From: Mycobacterium sp. SMC-8
GTDB taxonomy: Bacteria; Actinomycetota; Actinomycetes; Mycobacteriales; Mycobacteriaceae
Reading direction: 5' to 3'
Assembly (NCBI RefSeq): GCF_025263565.1
Contig: NZ_CP079865.1
Span: forward strand, 6,448,001-6,512,000
DNA: 64,000 nt
In this document: one piece after another, positions 1 to 7,024 of the stretch
Numbering within the stretch: position 1 is the stretch's first letter
How the letters are laid out: each line of letters starts with the position of its first letter
Made by a program: the position numbers and the translations under genes
The notes under the pieces: generated by a model
Seen by the model: only the letters and a program-made list of their open reading frames with translations
The model's database searches: none
What the model was told of the DNA's origin: nothing

Positions 1-204
1 GTCGACGAGGACTGGCTGGGCGGCTGGCCGGCGGTGCTGATCGGCTACCCCGCGGCGATCAGCGTGCCGCTGGCGTTCGCGACGATGCTCGTGGTCAGCC
101 GTCTCACCCGCGCGACGGCGCCGGCAGGCGTGGCGCAGACCTTCGCGCGAATGCATGTGCCGGAGCACCTGGGCATGGGAATCGAGCGAGTGCCTCGCGG
201 ATGA
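1..204 (+). CDS. Sodium/solute symporter, C-terminal end (partial)
   Basis: The reading frame is open from the first base and stops with TGA at 202-204, giving 67 residues. It contains one hydrophobic segment (VLIGYPAAISVPLAFATMLV) followed by a basic cytoplasmic tail. The tail resembles the C-termini of cation/acetate-type symporters of the SSS family, and a full-length relative lies just downstream at 825. That the two are tandem paralogues is inferred from the short visible part only. The stop codon lies inside the first copy of a 31-bp tandem repeat. Confidence 0.6.
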   Translation, partial: VDEDWLGGWPAVLIGYPAAISVPLAFATMLVVSRLTRATAPAGVAQTFARMHVPEHLGMGIERVPRG

Positions 205-331
205 GCGCTTGCGCGAAGACCAGAAAGCCGGATGAGCGCTTGCGCGAAGACCAGAAAGCCGGATGAGCGCTTGCGCGAAGACCAGAAAGCCGGATGAGCG
301 CTTGCGCGAAGACCAGAAAGCCGGATGAGCG
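199..331. repeat. 31-bp tandem repeat, four copies, anchored on a stop codon
   Basis: Four identical 31-bp units start at 199, 230, 261 and 292, followed by a 9-base partial copy at 323-331. The unit begins GGATGAGCGCTTGCGCGAAG and carries the TGA stop of the upstream gene, so each copy repeats the stop codon. Thirty-one is not a multiple of three, so the array is not coding. The 19-base core (201-219) occurs again exactly, in inverse orientation, at 25838-25856 and as a close variant at 60577-60595. Nothing else is recognisable between 332 and 411 apart from the presumed promoter region of the next gene. Confidence 0.95.
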
Positions 332-411
332 TCGCCGTTCGTCGTTGCTGATCGACCGCTCACCGCAACCTCCCCCTGCCTCGCCGTGTCACCGCGATCG
401 ACTCTGGGTAT

Positions 412-828
412 GTGACCCACATCTCAACTACGTTCACCCGAGAACCGGTTCACACCAGTCAGGAGCGTGAGATCAAGGTGTCCGAGACAGACCTTCCGAT
501 TCGCCCGGAAGCCATCAGCGGCGAACGCTATCTAGAAGTCCAGGCCAGCCCTGAGTTTCAGGAGCTACGAAGCCGCTTGCGCCGCTTCGTCTTCCCGATG
601 ACGGCAATTTTCCTCATTTGGTACGCGATCTACGTCATCCTGGGTGCCTTCGCCCACGATTTCATGGCCACCAAAGTGTGGGGCGACATCAACGTCGGCC
701 TGCTCATCGGCCTGGGGCAGTTCTTGTCGACGTTCCTGATCACCGGCCTGTATGTGCGGTTCGCCAACCGCGAACTCGACCCGCGCGCCGAGGCGATCCG
801 CACCCAACTGGAGAGTGAGCTCAAATGA
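412..828 (+). CDS. DUF485 membrane protein, symporter partner
   Basis: This 138-residue protein has a polar N-terminus and two membrane segments near residues 61-82 and 93-115, the standard architecture of DUF485 (YjcH-like) proteins. Such genes typically sit directly before an ActP-type cation/acetate symporter, as here: its TGA overlaps the ATG of the symporter (ATGA at 825-828). The first possible start is GTG at 412. An in-frame GTG at 478, preceded by an AGGAG-like sequence, would give a shorter 116-residue protein closer to the usual family length, so the start is uncertain. Its biochemical role is unknown. Confidence 0.8.
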   Translation: MTHISTTFTREPVHTSQEREIKVSETDLPIRPEAISGERYLEVQASPEFQELRSRLRRFVFPMTAIFLIWYAIYVILGAFAHDFMATKVWGDINVGLLIGLGQFLSTFLITGLYVRFANRELDPRAEAIRTQLESELK

Positions 829-2456
829 CCACCCTGCTGGCCCAGACCGAGACCGTGGGCAACCCGCTGGCCAACATCGGCATCTTCAGCCTCTTCGTCG
901 TCGTCACGATGGTCGTGGTGATCCGCGCGAGCAAGCGCAACGCCACCGCAGACGAGTTCTTCACCGGCGGGCGCGGCTTCTCCGGACCGCAGAACGGCAT
1001 CGCGATCGCCGGCGACTACCTGTCGGCGGCCAGCTTCCTCGGCATCGCAGGCGCGATCGCGGTGTACGGCTACGACGGTTTCCTCTACTCGATCGGCTTC
1101 CTGGTGGCGTGGCTGGTCGCGCTGCTCCTCGTGGCCGAATTATTGCGCAACACAGGCAAATTCACGATGGCCGACGTGCTGAGCTTCCGGCTCAAGCAAC
1201 GGCCGGTCCGGCTGGCCGCGGCGACGAACACGCTGACGGTGTCGCTGTTCTACCTGCTGGCCCAGATGGCCGGCGCCGGCGGCCTGGTGGCGTTGTTGCT
1301 CGACATCAACAGTCGCGCCGGGCAATCGCTCGTCATCGCCGTGGTCGGCGTGCTGATGATCGTCTACGTGCTGGTGGGCGGCATGAAGGGCACCACCTGG
1401 GTGCAGATCATCAAGGCGGTGCTGCTGATCGCCGGAGCGGGCCTGATGACGGTGATGGTGCTCGCGAAGTTCGGGCTCAACTTCTCCGAGATTCTGGGTT
1501 CGGCTCAGTCGGCCATCAGCGGATCGACCACTACCGGCGTGGCCGACCGCGACGTGCTCGCTCCGGGTGCGCAGTACGGCGGCTCGCTGACCTCGCAGAT
1601 CAATTTCATCTCGCTGGCGCTCGCGCTGGTGCTGGGCACCGCGGGTCTGCCCCACGTGCTGATGCGCTTCTACACGGTGCCGACCGCCAAGGAAGCGCGT
1701 CGTTCGGTGGTGTGGGCGATCGCCCTGATCGGTGCGTTCTACCTGTTCACCCTCGTGCTGGGCTATGGCGCTGCCGCGCTGGTCGGCCCCGACCGCATCC
1801 TCGGCGCCGCGGGCGGGGTCAACTCGGCGGCTCCGCTGCTGGCCTTCGAGCTCGGCGGGGTGATCCTGCTCGGCATCATCTCTGCGGTCGCGTTCGCGAC
1901 GATCCTTGCGGTCGTGGCGGGCTTGACCATCACCGCGTCGGCGTCGTTCGCCCACGACATCTACGCGTCGGTGTTGAAGTCTCACAAGGTGACCGAGGCC
2001 GAGCAGGTGCGGGTCTCGCGGATCACCGCGGTCGTGCTCGGCGCACTCGCGATCGGCCTCGGCATCCTGGCCAACGGCCAGAACATCGCCTTCCTGGTGG
2101 CGCTCGCATTCGCGGTCGCCGCAGCGGCAAACCTGCCGACGATCATCTATTCGCTGTACTGGAAGCGGTTCAACACCCGTGGCGCGCTGTGGAGCATGTA
2201 CGGCGGGCTGATCTCGACCATCGTGCTGATCGTCTTCTCACCGGCAGTGTCCGGTTCGAAGACGGCGATGATCCCCGGCGCGGACTTCGCATGGTTCCCG
2301 CTGGCCAACCCCGGCATCGTGTCGATCCCGCTGGCGTTCATCCTCGGCATCGTCGGCACGCTGACTTCACCCGACGACGAGGACCCGAAGGTGGCCGCCG
2401 AGATGGAGGTCCGCTCGCTCACCGGCATCGGCGCCGAGAAGGCCATCGCCCACTAG
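825..2456 (+). CDS. Cation/acetate-type symporter (SSS family)
   Basis: A 543-residue, strongly hydrophobic protein with about 13 membrane helices and the SSS-family core (for example DYLSAASFLGIAG near residues 65-77). Family members couple Na+ or H+ to uptake of acetate, pyruvate or related short carboxylates; the exact substrate cannot be read from sequence. It overlaps the DUF485 gene by 4 bases and is presumably co-transcribed and co-translated with it. The stop TAG (2454-2456) is part of the CTAG target duplicated by the adjacent IS5-family insertion. The insertion therefore left the protein intact but separated the gene from its likely terminator at 3411. Confidence 0.85.
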   Translation: MTTLLAQTETVGNPLANIGIFSLFVVVTMVVVIRASKRNATADEFFTGGRGFSGPQNGIAIAGDYLSAASFLGIAGAIAVYGYDGFLYSIGFLVAWLVALLLVAELLRNTGKFTMADVLSFRLKQRPVRLAAATNTLTVSLFYLLAQMAGAGGLVALLLDINSRAGQSLVIAVVGVLMIVYVLVGGMKGTTWVQIIKAVLLIAGAGLMTVMVLAKFGLNFSEILGSAQSAISGSTTTGVADRDVLAPGAQYGGSLTSQINFISLALALVLGTAGLPHVLMRFYTVPTAKEARRSVVWAIALIGAFYLFTLVLGYGAAALVGPDRILGAAGGVNSAAPLLAFELGGVILLGIISAVAFATILAVVAGLTITASASFAHDIYASVLKSHKVTEAEQVRVSRITAVVLGALAIGLGILANGQNIAFLVALAFAVAAAANLPTIIYSLYWKRFNTRGALWSMYGGLISTIVLIVFSPAVSGSKTAMIPGADFAWFPLANPGIVSIPLAFILGIVGTLTSPDDEDPKVAAEMEVRSLTGIGAEKAIAH

Positions 2457-2466
2457 GTAGTGTCTG

Positions 2467-3090
2467 TTAATTGCGGACGCGGTGATAGATGATGATCGCA
2501 GCTAGGGTGACGCCCCCGAGGTAGCTCAGCGCGTATTTGTCGTATCGGGTGGCGATACCTCGCCAGTGCTTGAAGCGGTTGAAGGATCGCTCGACGGTGT
2601 TGCGGTGCTTATAGATTCGCCCGGAGAACGCCGGTGGCCGTCCGCCTTTGCTTCCCCGGCTCTTTCGGCGGGCGATCTGGTCGCTGCGCTCGGGAATGGT
2701 GTGGGCGATTTTGAGCTGGCGCAGTCGGGCTCGGGTCGAGTCATGGGAGTACGCCTTATCGGCGAGTAGCCGAAACTTTGGGCCCTGATGGGCAGTCAGC
2801 AGTGGCCACAGCATCGGGTTGTCGCCGGCTTGCCCCGGCGACAGTGCCATGGTGACCGCGCTGCAGCGTTGATCGGCCAGCGCGTGGATCTTCGTTGTCA
2901 GCCCGCCGCGTGAACGGCCGATGGCATGGTCATCGGGCTCATCGGGGTGTTTGTTGTAATTCGACAGATCCCCCTGTGTGGCGACCAGGGCGGGCACCAG
3001 CGGCATGCTGATGTACACGCACGCTGGTCGAATCCACCGCCAGCAGCAGTTCGACCAGCTCAGCGTCAGCGTCATCGACATCGATGTCAC
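2467..3090 (-). CDS. IS5-family transposase OrfB (C-terminal half)
   Basis: The frame holds the remaining DDE residues: Asp in LLADKAYSHD and Glu in NTVERSFNRFKHWRGIATR, plus the conserved DDHAIGRSRGGLTTKIH stretch. Only the part below about 2980-3030 matches the family; the frame above it is an upstream extension overlapping OrfA. OrfB is probably made as an OrfA-OrfB fusion through programmed frameshifting, as known for IS427-type elements. The catalytic residues are all present, so the element may still be active. Confidence 0.8.
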   Translation of the reverse strand: MTSMSMTLTLSWSNCCWRWIRPACVYISMPLVPALVATQGDLSNYNKHPDEPDDHAIGRSRGGLTTKIHALADQRCSAVTMALSPGQAGDNPMLWPLLTAHQGPKFRLLADKAYSHDSTRARLRQLKIAHTIPERSDQIARRKSRGSKGGRPPAFSGRIYKHRNTVERSFNRFKHWRGIATRYDKYALSYLGGVTLAAIIIYHRVRN

Positions 3091-3340
3091 GGGAGATCGC
3101 TGCGAAGATCTGCGCGTAGGTGCCGTCGGTGGACCACCGCAGGTGACGTTCAGCCACCGACTGCCAGGCGCCGAACTGCGCGGGCAGATCGCGCCACGGA
3201 GATCCAGTCCGGTAACGCCAGATAATTCCTTCCAGCGTCACCCGATGATCGTTCCACGGCCGCCCGCGCCGTCGACCCGAAGGCAGTACCGGCTCAATCA
3301 CCGACCACAAGTCATCAGAAATCACATCAGTCCGTAACAC
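2939..3340 (-). CDS. IS5-family transposase OrfA (N-terminal half)
   Basis: Starts with GTG at 3340 and encodes 133 residues. It includes the helix-turn-helix-like IS5 N-terminal region (DLWSVIEPVLPSGRRRGRPW) and the first catalytic Asp of the DDE triad in LLAVDSTSVR. The frame stops shortly after this Asp, while the second Asp and the Glu lie in another frame (OrfB), so a frameshift is needed for a functional transposase. Relative to OrfA, OrfB is in the +1 frame. A GGGGG run (plus strand CCCCC, 2970-2974) lies in the overlap and is a possible slip site; this is inference. Confidence 0.85.
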   Translation of the reverse strand: MLRTDVISDDLWSVIEPVLPSGRRRGRPWNDHRVTLEGIIWRYRTGSPWRDLPAQFGAWQSVAERHLRWSTDGTYAQIFAAISRDIDVDDADAELVELLLAVDSTSVRVHQHAAGARPGRHTGGSVELQQTPR

Positions 3341-3410
3341 TTAAACAGCATCAGGCACAACATCGTTCACATTAAGCAGACACGCCCTAGGCGACCGAGA
3401 AACGCCGGGA

Positions 3411-3451
3411 CCGGCGGCGGTGGTTCACAACGCGTGAACCACCGCCGCCGG
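3411..3451. terminator. Strong 18-bp hairpin, probable bidirectional terminator
   Basis: Bases 3411-3428 and 3434-3451 form a perfect 18-bp stem with a 5-base loop. There is no U-tract, which is common in mycobacteria. It lies 20 bases beyond the end of the leftward pyridine operon (3472). Before the IS5 insertion it would also have sat about 20 bases after the rightward symporter gene, so it probably ended both convergent units. Confidence 0.7.
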
Positions 3452-3471
3452 TTCGCGTTCGGCCGATGCCG

Positions 3472-4326
3472 TCAGGCGAGGATGGCAGACAGCGCACGCC
3501 GCACCAATTCCAGGGCGGCATCGGGGTTGTCCCAGAACACCATGTGCCCGGCGGACGGCACCTCGACCAGTTCGGCATGCCGGTTGGCCTGCTCGGCCTC
3601 CCGCACGCTCGGGGCGGGCACCACCGGACTCTGTGCGCCGTAGACGAAGACGGTGGGCGCCGGGACCGCGGGCCATGTCGCGAAGAAATCCTCGGTTTCG
3701 AAGCCTCGATGGCTGGCGGTGACGGCCTCCTCGGCGCAACTGGACAGCCACCTGGCCCGCAGTTCCTGTTCGCGCCGGGGCCACCGCGGCCACGACTGCG
3801 CCACCTCATCGGCGGTCGTCCCGTTCCGCGCCTGGATCAGCTGAGCGAGGAACATCTCCAGGGTCGTGGGATAGGGATCCCGACCGGGCCCACTCGTCGG
3901 CGGATCGACCAACACCGTGCCCCGCACCGGGACCTTGGCCCGCGCAGCCGTCAGCGCGGCTATCCGGGCACCCATCGAATGTCCCAGCAGCACGGGGTGA
4001 TCCAGCCCGAGTCCACCGATGAGGGCCTCGGTGTCCTCGGCATAGGCCTCGAGACCGTAGTCGTCACCGTCGTCGGACAGTCCACGCCCCCTGATGTCGA
4101 CGACGATGGGCCGCACCAGGTCGGTCAGCCGGCGCGCGACGAAGTCCATGCAGATCGCCGGGCTGGTGATGCCCGGCAGGATCAGGACCGGGGGAAGATC
4201 CCCGCCGTAGTCCAGCACGTGCAGACGAAGCTCCGCCGAGCGTACCCACCTGCTGACCGCAGGGACATCGGCCAGATCTGCCAATGCGTCTTGGCGCACG
4301 CACCGCTTGTCGGAGCCGCCCGTCAC
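3472..4326 (-). CDS. nicD: Alpha/beta hydrolase, probable N-formylmaleamate deformylase
   Basis: A 284-residue alpha/beta hydrolase with nucleophile Ser117 in GHSMGA and the catalytic His near residue 261 in SAGHMVFWD. In known nicotinate and picolinate pathways a hydrolase of this fold (NicD) removes formate from N-formylmaleamate to give maleamate. That role is inferred here from the neighbours, because the operon also holds the enzymes just before (NicX-like) and after (NicF-like, NicE-like) this step. It starts with GTG at 4326 inside a GTGA overlap with the amidase gene and is the last gene of the operon, followed by the 3411-3451 hairpin. Confidence 0.7.
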   Translation of the reverse strand: MTGGSDKRCVRQDALADLADVPAVSRWVRSAELRLHVLDYGGDLPPVLILPGITSPAICMDFVARRLTDLVRPIVVDIRGRGLSDDGDDYGLEAYAEDTEALIGGLGLDHPVLLGHSMGARIAALTAARAKVPVRGTVLVDPPTSGPGRDPYPTTLEMFLAQLIQARNGTTADEVAQSWPRWPRREQELRARWLSSCAEEAVTASHRGFETEDFFATWPAVPAPTVFVYGAQSPVVPAPSVREAEQANRHAELVEVPSAGHMVFWDNPDAALELVRRALSAILA

Positions 4327-4994
4327 GACGGACTCACCGTGGTCGCGGACGGCAACTCACCCAGGTACCCGATCGCCTCATCCAAAGAGATGACGTCGCC
4401 GTACTTTTCCTGGATGTCAAACAGGTTCGCCTCGTGAGGACCGGAGGCGCGATCGCCGACGCATTCGCGGACGACGAGGACCGACAGGCCGGTCTGAACG
4501 GCGTCGACCGCGGTCGCACGGACGCAGCCACTGGTGGTGGCCCCGCAGATCAGCACCGTATCGCAGCCGAAGGCCACCAGAAAGGACGCCAGCGGGGTGC
4601 CGAAGAACGCGGACGCCCCCTTCTTCACGATCTGCTGATCCTCCTCGCGCAACGGCAATCTGGGATCCAGCGCCGCTTCCGGACTGCCGACCCGAAGGTT
4701 TCGCATGCCGGTCGCCTTGGCCAGCCACGTCACTGCCGATCCGTTGATCTCGGCGGGTGTGTAGGCGATCGTGGTGAACACCACCGGTACACCTGCCGCT
4801 CGACCGGACCCGATTAGCTGTGCGGTGCTCGTGACGACGTCGGTGAGATCGGCGCCGGTCGGGAACTGCGACTCGGTGAAGCCGCGGCTGAGGTCGACGA
4901 CGAGGATCGCCGGCCGCCGGCCGCGGCGCACCGCGGCCCCGAAACCGGCCTGGTCGTAGGTGTCGTCGGTCGCCGCACCGTAGCGGCCGGTCAT
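4323..4994 (-). CDS. nicF: Isochorismatase-family amidase, probable maleamate amidohydrolase
   Basis: A 223-residue cysteine hydrolase of the isochorismatase/N-carbamoylsarcosine amidase fold. The triad is visible as Asp34 (LVVDLSRGF), Lys124 or Lys125 (IVKKGASAFFG) and Cys157 (TTSGCVRAT). NicF-type members convert maleamate to maleate and ammonia. It overlaps both neighbours by 4 bases (ATGA upstream, GTGA downstream), indicating tight translational coupling. Other amides are possible substrates, but the flanking maleate isomerase and deformylase make maleamate the best fit. Confidence 0.75.
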   Translation of the reverse strand: MTGRYGAATDDTYDQAGFGAAVRRGRRPAILVVDLSRGFTESQFPTGADLTDVVTSTAQLIGSGRAAGVPVVFTTIAYTPAEINGSAVTWLAKATGMRNLRVGSPEAALDPRLPLREEDQQIVKKGASAFFGTPLASFLVAFGCDTVLICGATTSGCVRATAVDAVQTGLSVLVVRECVGDRASGPHEANLFDIQEKYGDVISLDEAIGYLGELPSATTVSPS

Positions 4995-5764
4995 GGTGCG
5001 ACACCTTCGGTGTCGAAGGCACCGCTGAGCAGTCGGCCCGCGTCGGGAACCACCGCTCGCAGTCCCAGCCGGCTCAGCATCGAGTATGTCGTCGCGATCG
5101 CTGCAGTCAGCACCGGCAGTCCCGCCTCGTCCTCCACCGGCTGGACCGCCGCCAGCGACGGCATCTGGACACAGGCCGACAGCACCAGCGCATCGGCATT
5201 GCTCAGGTCCAACTTCTTGTAATGCTCACGCAGGTCCATCGGATCCAGACGCGCCACTGCAAGGTTGTCCGATATCTCAAGGCTGTGCGCGCTGACCACC
5301 TCGACACCGGTGTCCTCTATGTAGTCCACGACGAGCTTCGTGAGCGGCTTGAGGTAGGGCGTGAGGATGGCCACCCTGCGCGCGCCAAGCGTCCCGATTC
5401 CCTCCAGAAGGGCTCCGGCGCTGGATATCACCGGGGCGTCGGAGCCCTCGCTGCGCAACGTCGCGGTGATCTGATCCTCCGCGACGCAGTGGTGACCGGG
5501 GCCCTGCGCCATGATCGCGACCAGGCACGCCGTGCTAACGACGTCCGGGCGGGCGTCTGCCATCTCCAGCGCAGCCCGCTCGGTCTGGGCATTCATCGCA
5601 CGCAATCCCTCTGGCGTCACGTGCTGCATGCGCATCCGACTGGTGTGGAAGACGAAATCGTCCTCGGGGACGATTTGGTGCCGGGCCCGCAGCATGCGCG
5701 GCAGCTCCGTCTCCATCGTCAGGTTCGAGCTCGGCACGATCATGCCGATGTGGTGCACGGTCAT
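4991..5764 (-). CDS. nicE: Maleate cis-trans isomerase (Asp/Glu racemase fold)
   Basis: A 257-residue protein with the two active-site cysteines of maleate isomerases, Cys80 (VSTACLVAIM) and Cys198 (LSACVQMPS), at the expected spacing. It would convert maleate to fumarate, the exit from the pyridine pathway into central metabolism. Arylmalonate decarboxylase-like relatives share the fold, but the two-cysteine pattern and the adjacent maleamate amidase favour maleate isomerase. The ATG at 5764 follows a GAGGAG sequence at the end of the upstream monooxygenase gene, whose stop is only 2 bases away. Confidence 0.8.
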   Translation of the reverse strand: MTVHHIGMIVPSSNLTMETELPRMLRARHQIVPEDDFVFHTSRMRMQHVTPEGLRAMNAQTERAALEMADARPDVVSTACLVAIMAQGPGHHCVAEDQITATLRSEGSDAPVISSAGALLEGIGTLGARRVAILTPYLKPLTKLVVDYIEDTGVEVVSAHSLEISDNLAVARLDPMDLREHYKKLDLSNADALVLSACVQMPSLAAVQPVEDEAGLPVLTAAIATTYSMLSRLGLRAVVPDAGRLLSGAFDTEGVAP

Positions 5765-5766
5765 GG

Positions 5767-7008
5767 TCAAGCGCTCCTCGATGCCTGGGCAAGCGTCGCC
5801 TTGTTGTAGCCCGCCGCGGATTTGTAGCTGTCCAGGATCGCCCGGATCTCTTCGGTCGTGATCACGTCTTCGACCCGCTCGAAGCGTTGGTAACCCGTGC
5901 GCGTCTCCACCACCTCGATAAGGTGATCCGGCGGGGTCACGCGGTTCTTCAGGACCAGCGCATTGACTACGTCCCGGCGGGTCAGCTCGTACCGGACGAG
6001 GGCCTGGGCCACATAGGGCTCCTCGGCGATCGCCTCGGCGAGGACGACCGTGTCGAGAATCGCCTGCATCGCGCCATTGGATCCGCGCGGGATCATCGCG
6101 TGTGCGGCATCTCCGACCAGAGTGACGTGCCCGAAGGTCCATCGGTCGACCGGGTTCCGGTCCGACATCGGATACTCGAGGATGGCCTCGGCATTCTTGA
6201 TCAGCGCCGGCACATCGAGCCAGTCGAACGTCCAGTCCGCGAACGTGGGCAGCACATCCTCGACCCGTCCCGCGACGCTCCAGTCAACCGGACCGGACTC
6301 CTCCTGGCGGATCTCCGCGACCCAGTTCACCAACTGATTGCCGTCCGGCAGATTGCGGATCGGGTAGATCACCATCTTGCCGCGGTCGACCGTGCCGATC
6401 CGCAGGTGCGAACCACCCGATGCGATCGGCGGGTGGATGGTGGTCCCCCGCCACATGTTCACACCGGTGAAGACGGGTTCGCCCTCGTCGGGATAGAACT
6501 GTGCACGGATGCTGGAATGAATTCCGTCGCAGGCGATCACGGCACGACCCGATTGCGAGGGCAGTGGTTCCCGAGTCTGCGAGTCGACGAAGTGCACGAC
6601 GGCGCCGTCTGCGGCCTCCTCGACTCCGGTGCTGGTGTGTCCCAGCGTCACGGCGTCGGCGCCGAGTCGCTGCACCACGGCGTCGTAGAGCACTTCGTGC
6701 AGATCGGCGCGATGGATCAGGAACTGCGGGTACTCCGAGACCGCGGGGTCGGTGTAGACGAACTGCCCCTTGCCGGTGACGAAGCAGGATTCCTGGAAAA
6801 TGACTGCGCGCTTGCGTAATTCGTCCAGAAGTCCGAGCTCGACCAGGGCCTTGGTGCCGTGCGGCAGGAGCGAGATCCCCACGCCGAGTGGCCGGAACGC
6901 GGGAGCCGCCTCGTACACGTGGCACGCGATACCCCGCTGATGTAGGTGCAGGGCGAGGCTGAGTCCGGCGATTCCGCCGCCGACGATGACGATTCGGTCA
7001 TCGACCAT
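5767..7008 (-). CDS. FAD-dependent aromatic-ring monooxygenase
   Basis: A 413-residue flavoprotein of the p-hydroxybenzoate/salicylate/6-hydroxynicotinate hydroxylase family. It has the N-terminal dinucleotide fold VGGGIAGLSLAL (residues 8-19) and the second FAD motif GDAAHAMIPRGSNGAMQ. In this operon it would hydroxylate a hydroxypyridine carboxylate. If NicC- or HpaM-like it would yield 2,5-dihydroxypyridine directly by decarboxylative hydroxylation; if it only hydroxylates, the next gene would remove the carboxylate. ATG at 7008 was chosen over upstream in-frame starts because GAAAGGTGG lies at good spacing and the protein then begins directly before the FAD motif. Confidence 0.8.
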   Translation of the reverse strand: MVDDRIVIVGGGIAGLSLALHLHQRGIACHVYEAAPAFRPLGVGISLLPHGTKALVELGLLDELRKRAVIFQESCFVTGKGQFVYTDPAVSEYPQFLIHRADLHEVLYDAVVQRLGADAVTLGHTSTGVEEAADGAVVHFVDSQTREPLPSQSGRAVIACDGIHSSIRAQFYPDEGEPVFTGVNMWRGTTIHPPIASGGSHLRIGTVDRGKMVIYPIRNLPDGNQLVNWVAEIRQEESGPVDWSVAGRVEDVLPTFADWTFDWLDVPALIKNAEAILEYPMSDRNPVDRWTFGHVTLVGDAAHAMIPRGSNGAMQAILDTVVLAEAIAEEPYVAQALVRYELTRRDVVNALVLKNRVTPPDHLIEVVETRTGYQRFERVEDVITTEEIRAILDSYKSAAGYNKATLAQASRSA

Positions 7009-7024
7009 TGAAGTTGCCACCTTT

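Larger units (their letters stand above)
2457..3386 (-). mobile_element. IS5-family (IS427-like) insertion sequence
   Basis: The element is about 930 bp and is flanked by CTAG on both sides (2453-2456 and 3387-3390), compatible with the TA/YTAR-type targets of the IS5 family. The ends form imperfect inverted repeats sharing GTGTCTG followed by TTAAT, with one extra base on the right side. It encodes a two-frame DDE transposase on the minus strand. The size and split gene fit the IS427 subgroup. The boundaries come from the matching CTAG and inverted ends, not from a database comparison. Confidence 0.85.

Noticed and set aside
199..331. CRISPR array
   Set aside because: The units are directly adjacent without spacers and the repeat includes a stop codon; no cas gene is nearby.
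752..2470. Long plus-strand frame overlapping the symporter
   Set aside because: Arg/Gly/Pro-rich composition typical of a shadow frame in high-GC DNA; the overlapping 825-2456 frame has clear membrane helices and a family match.
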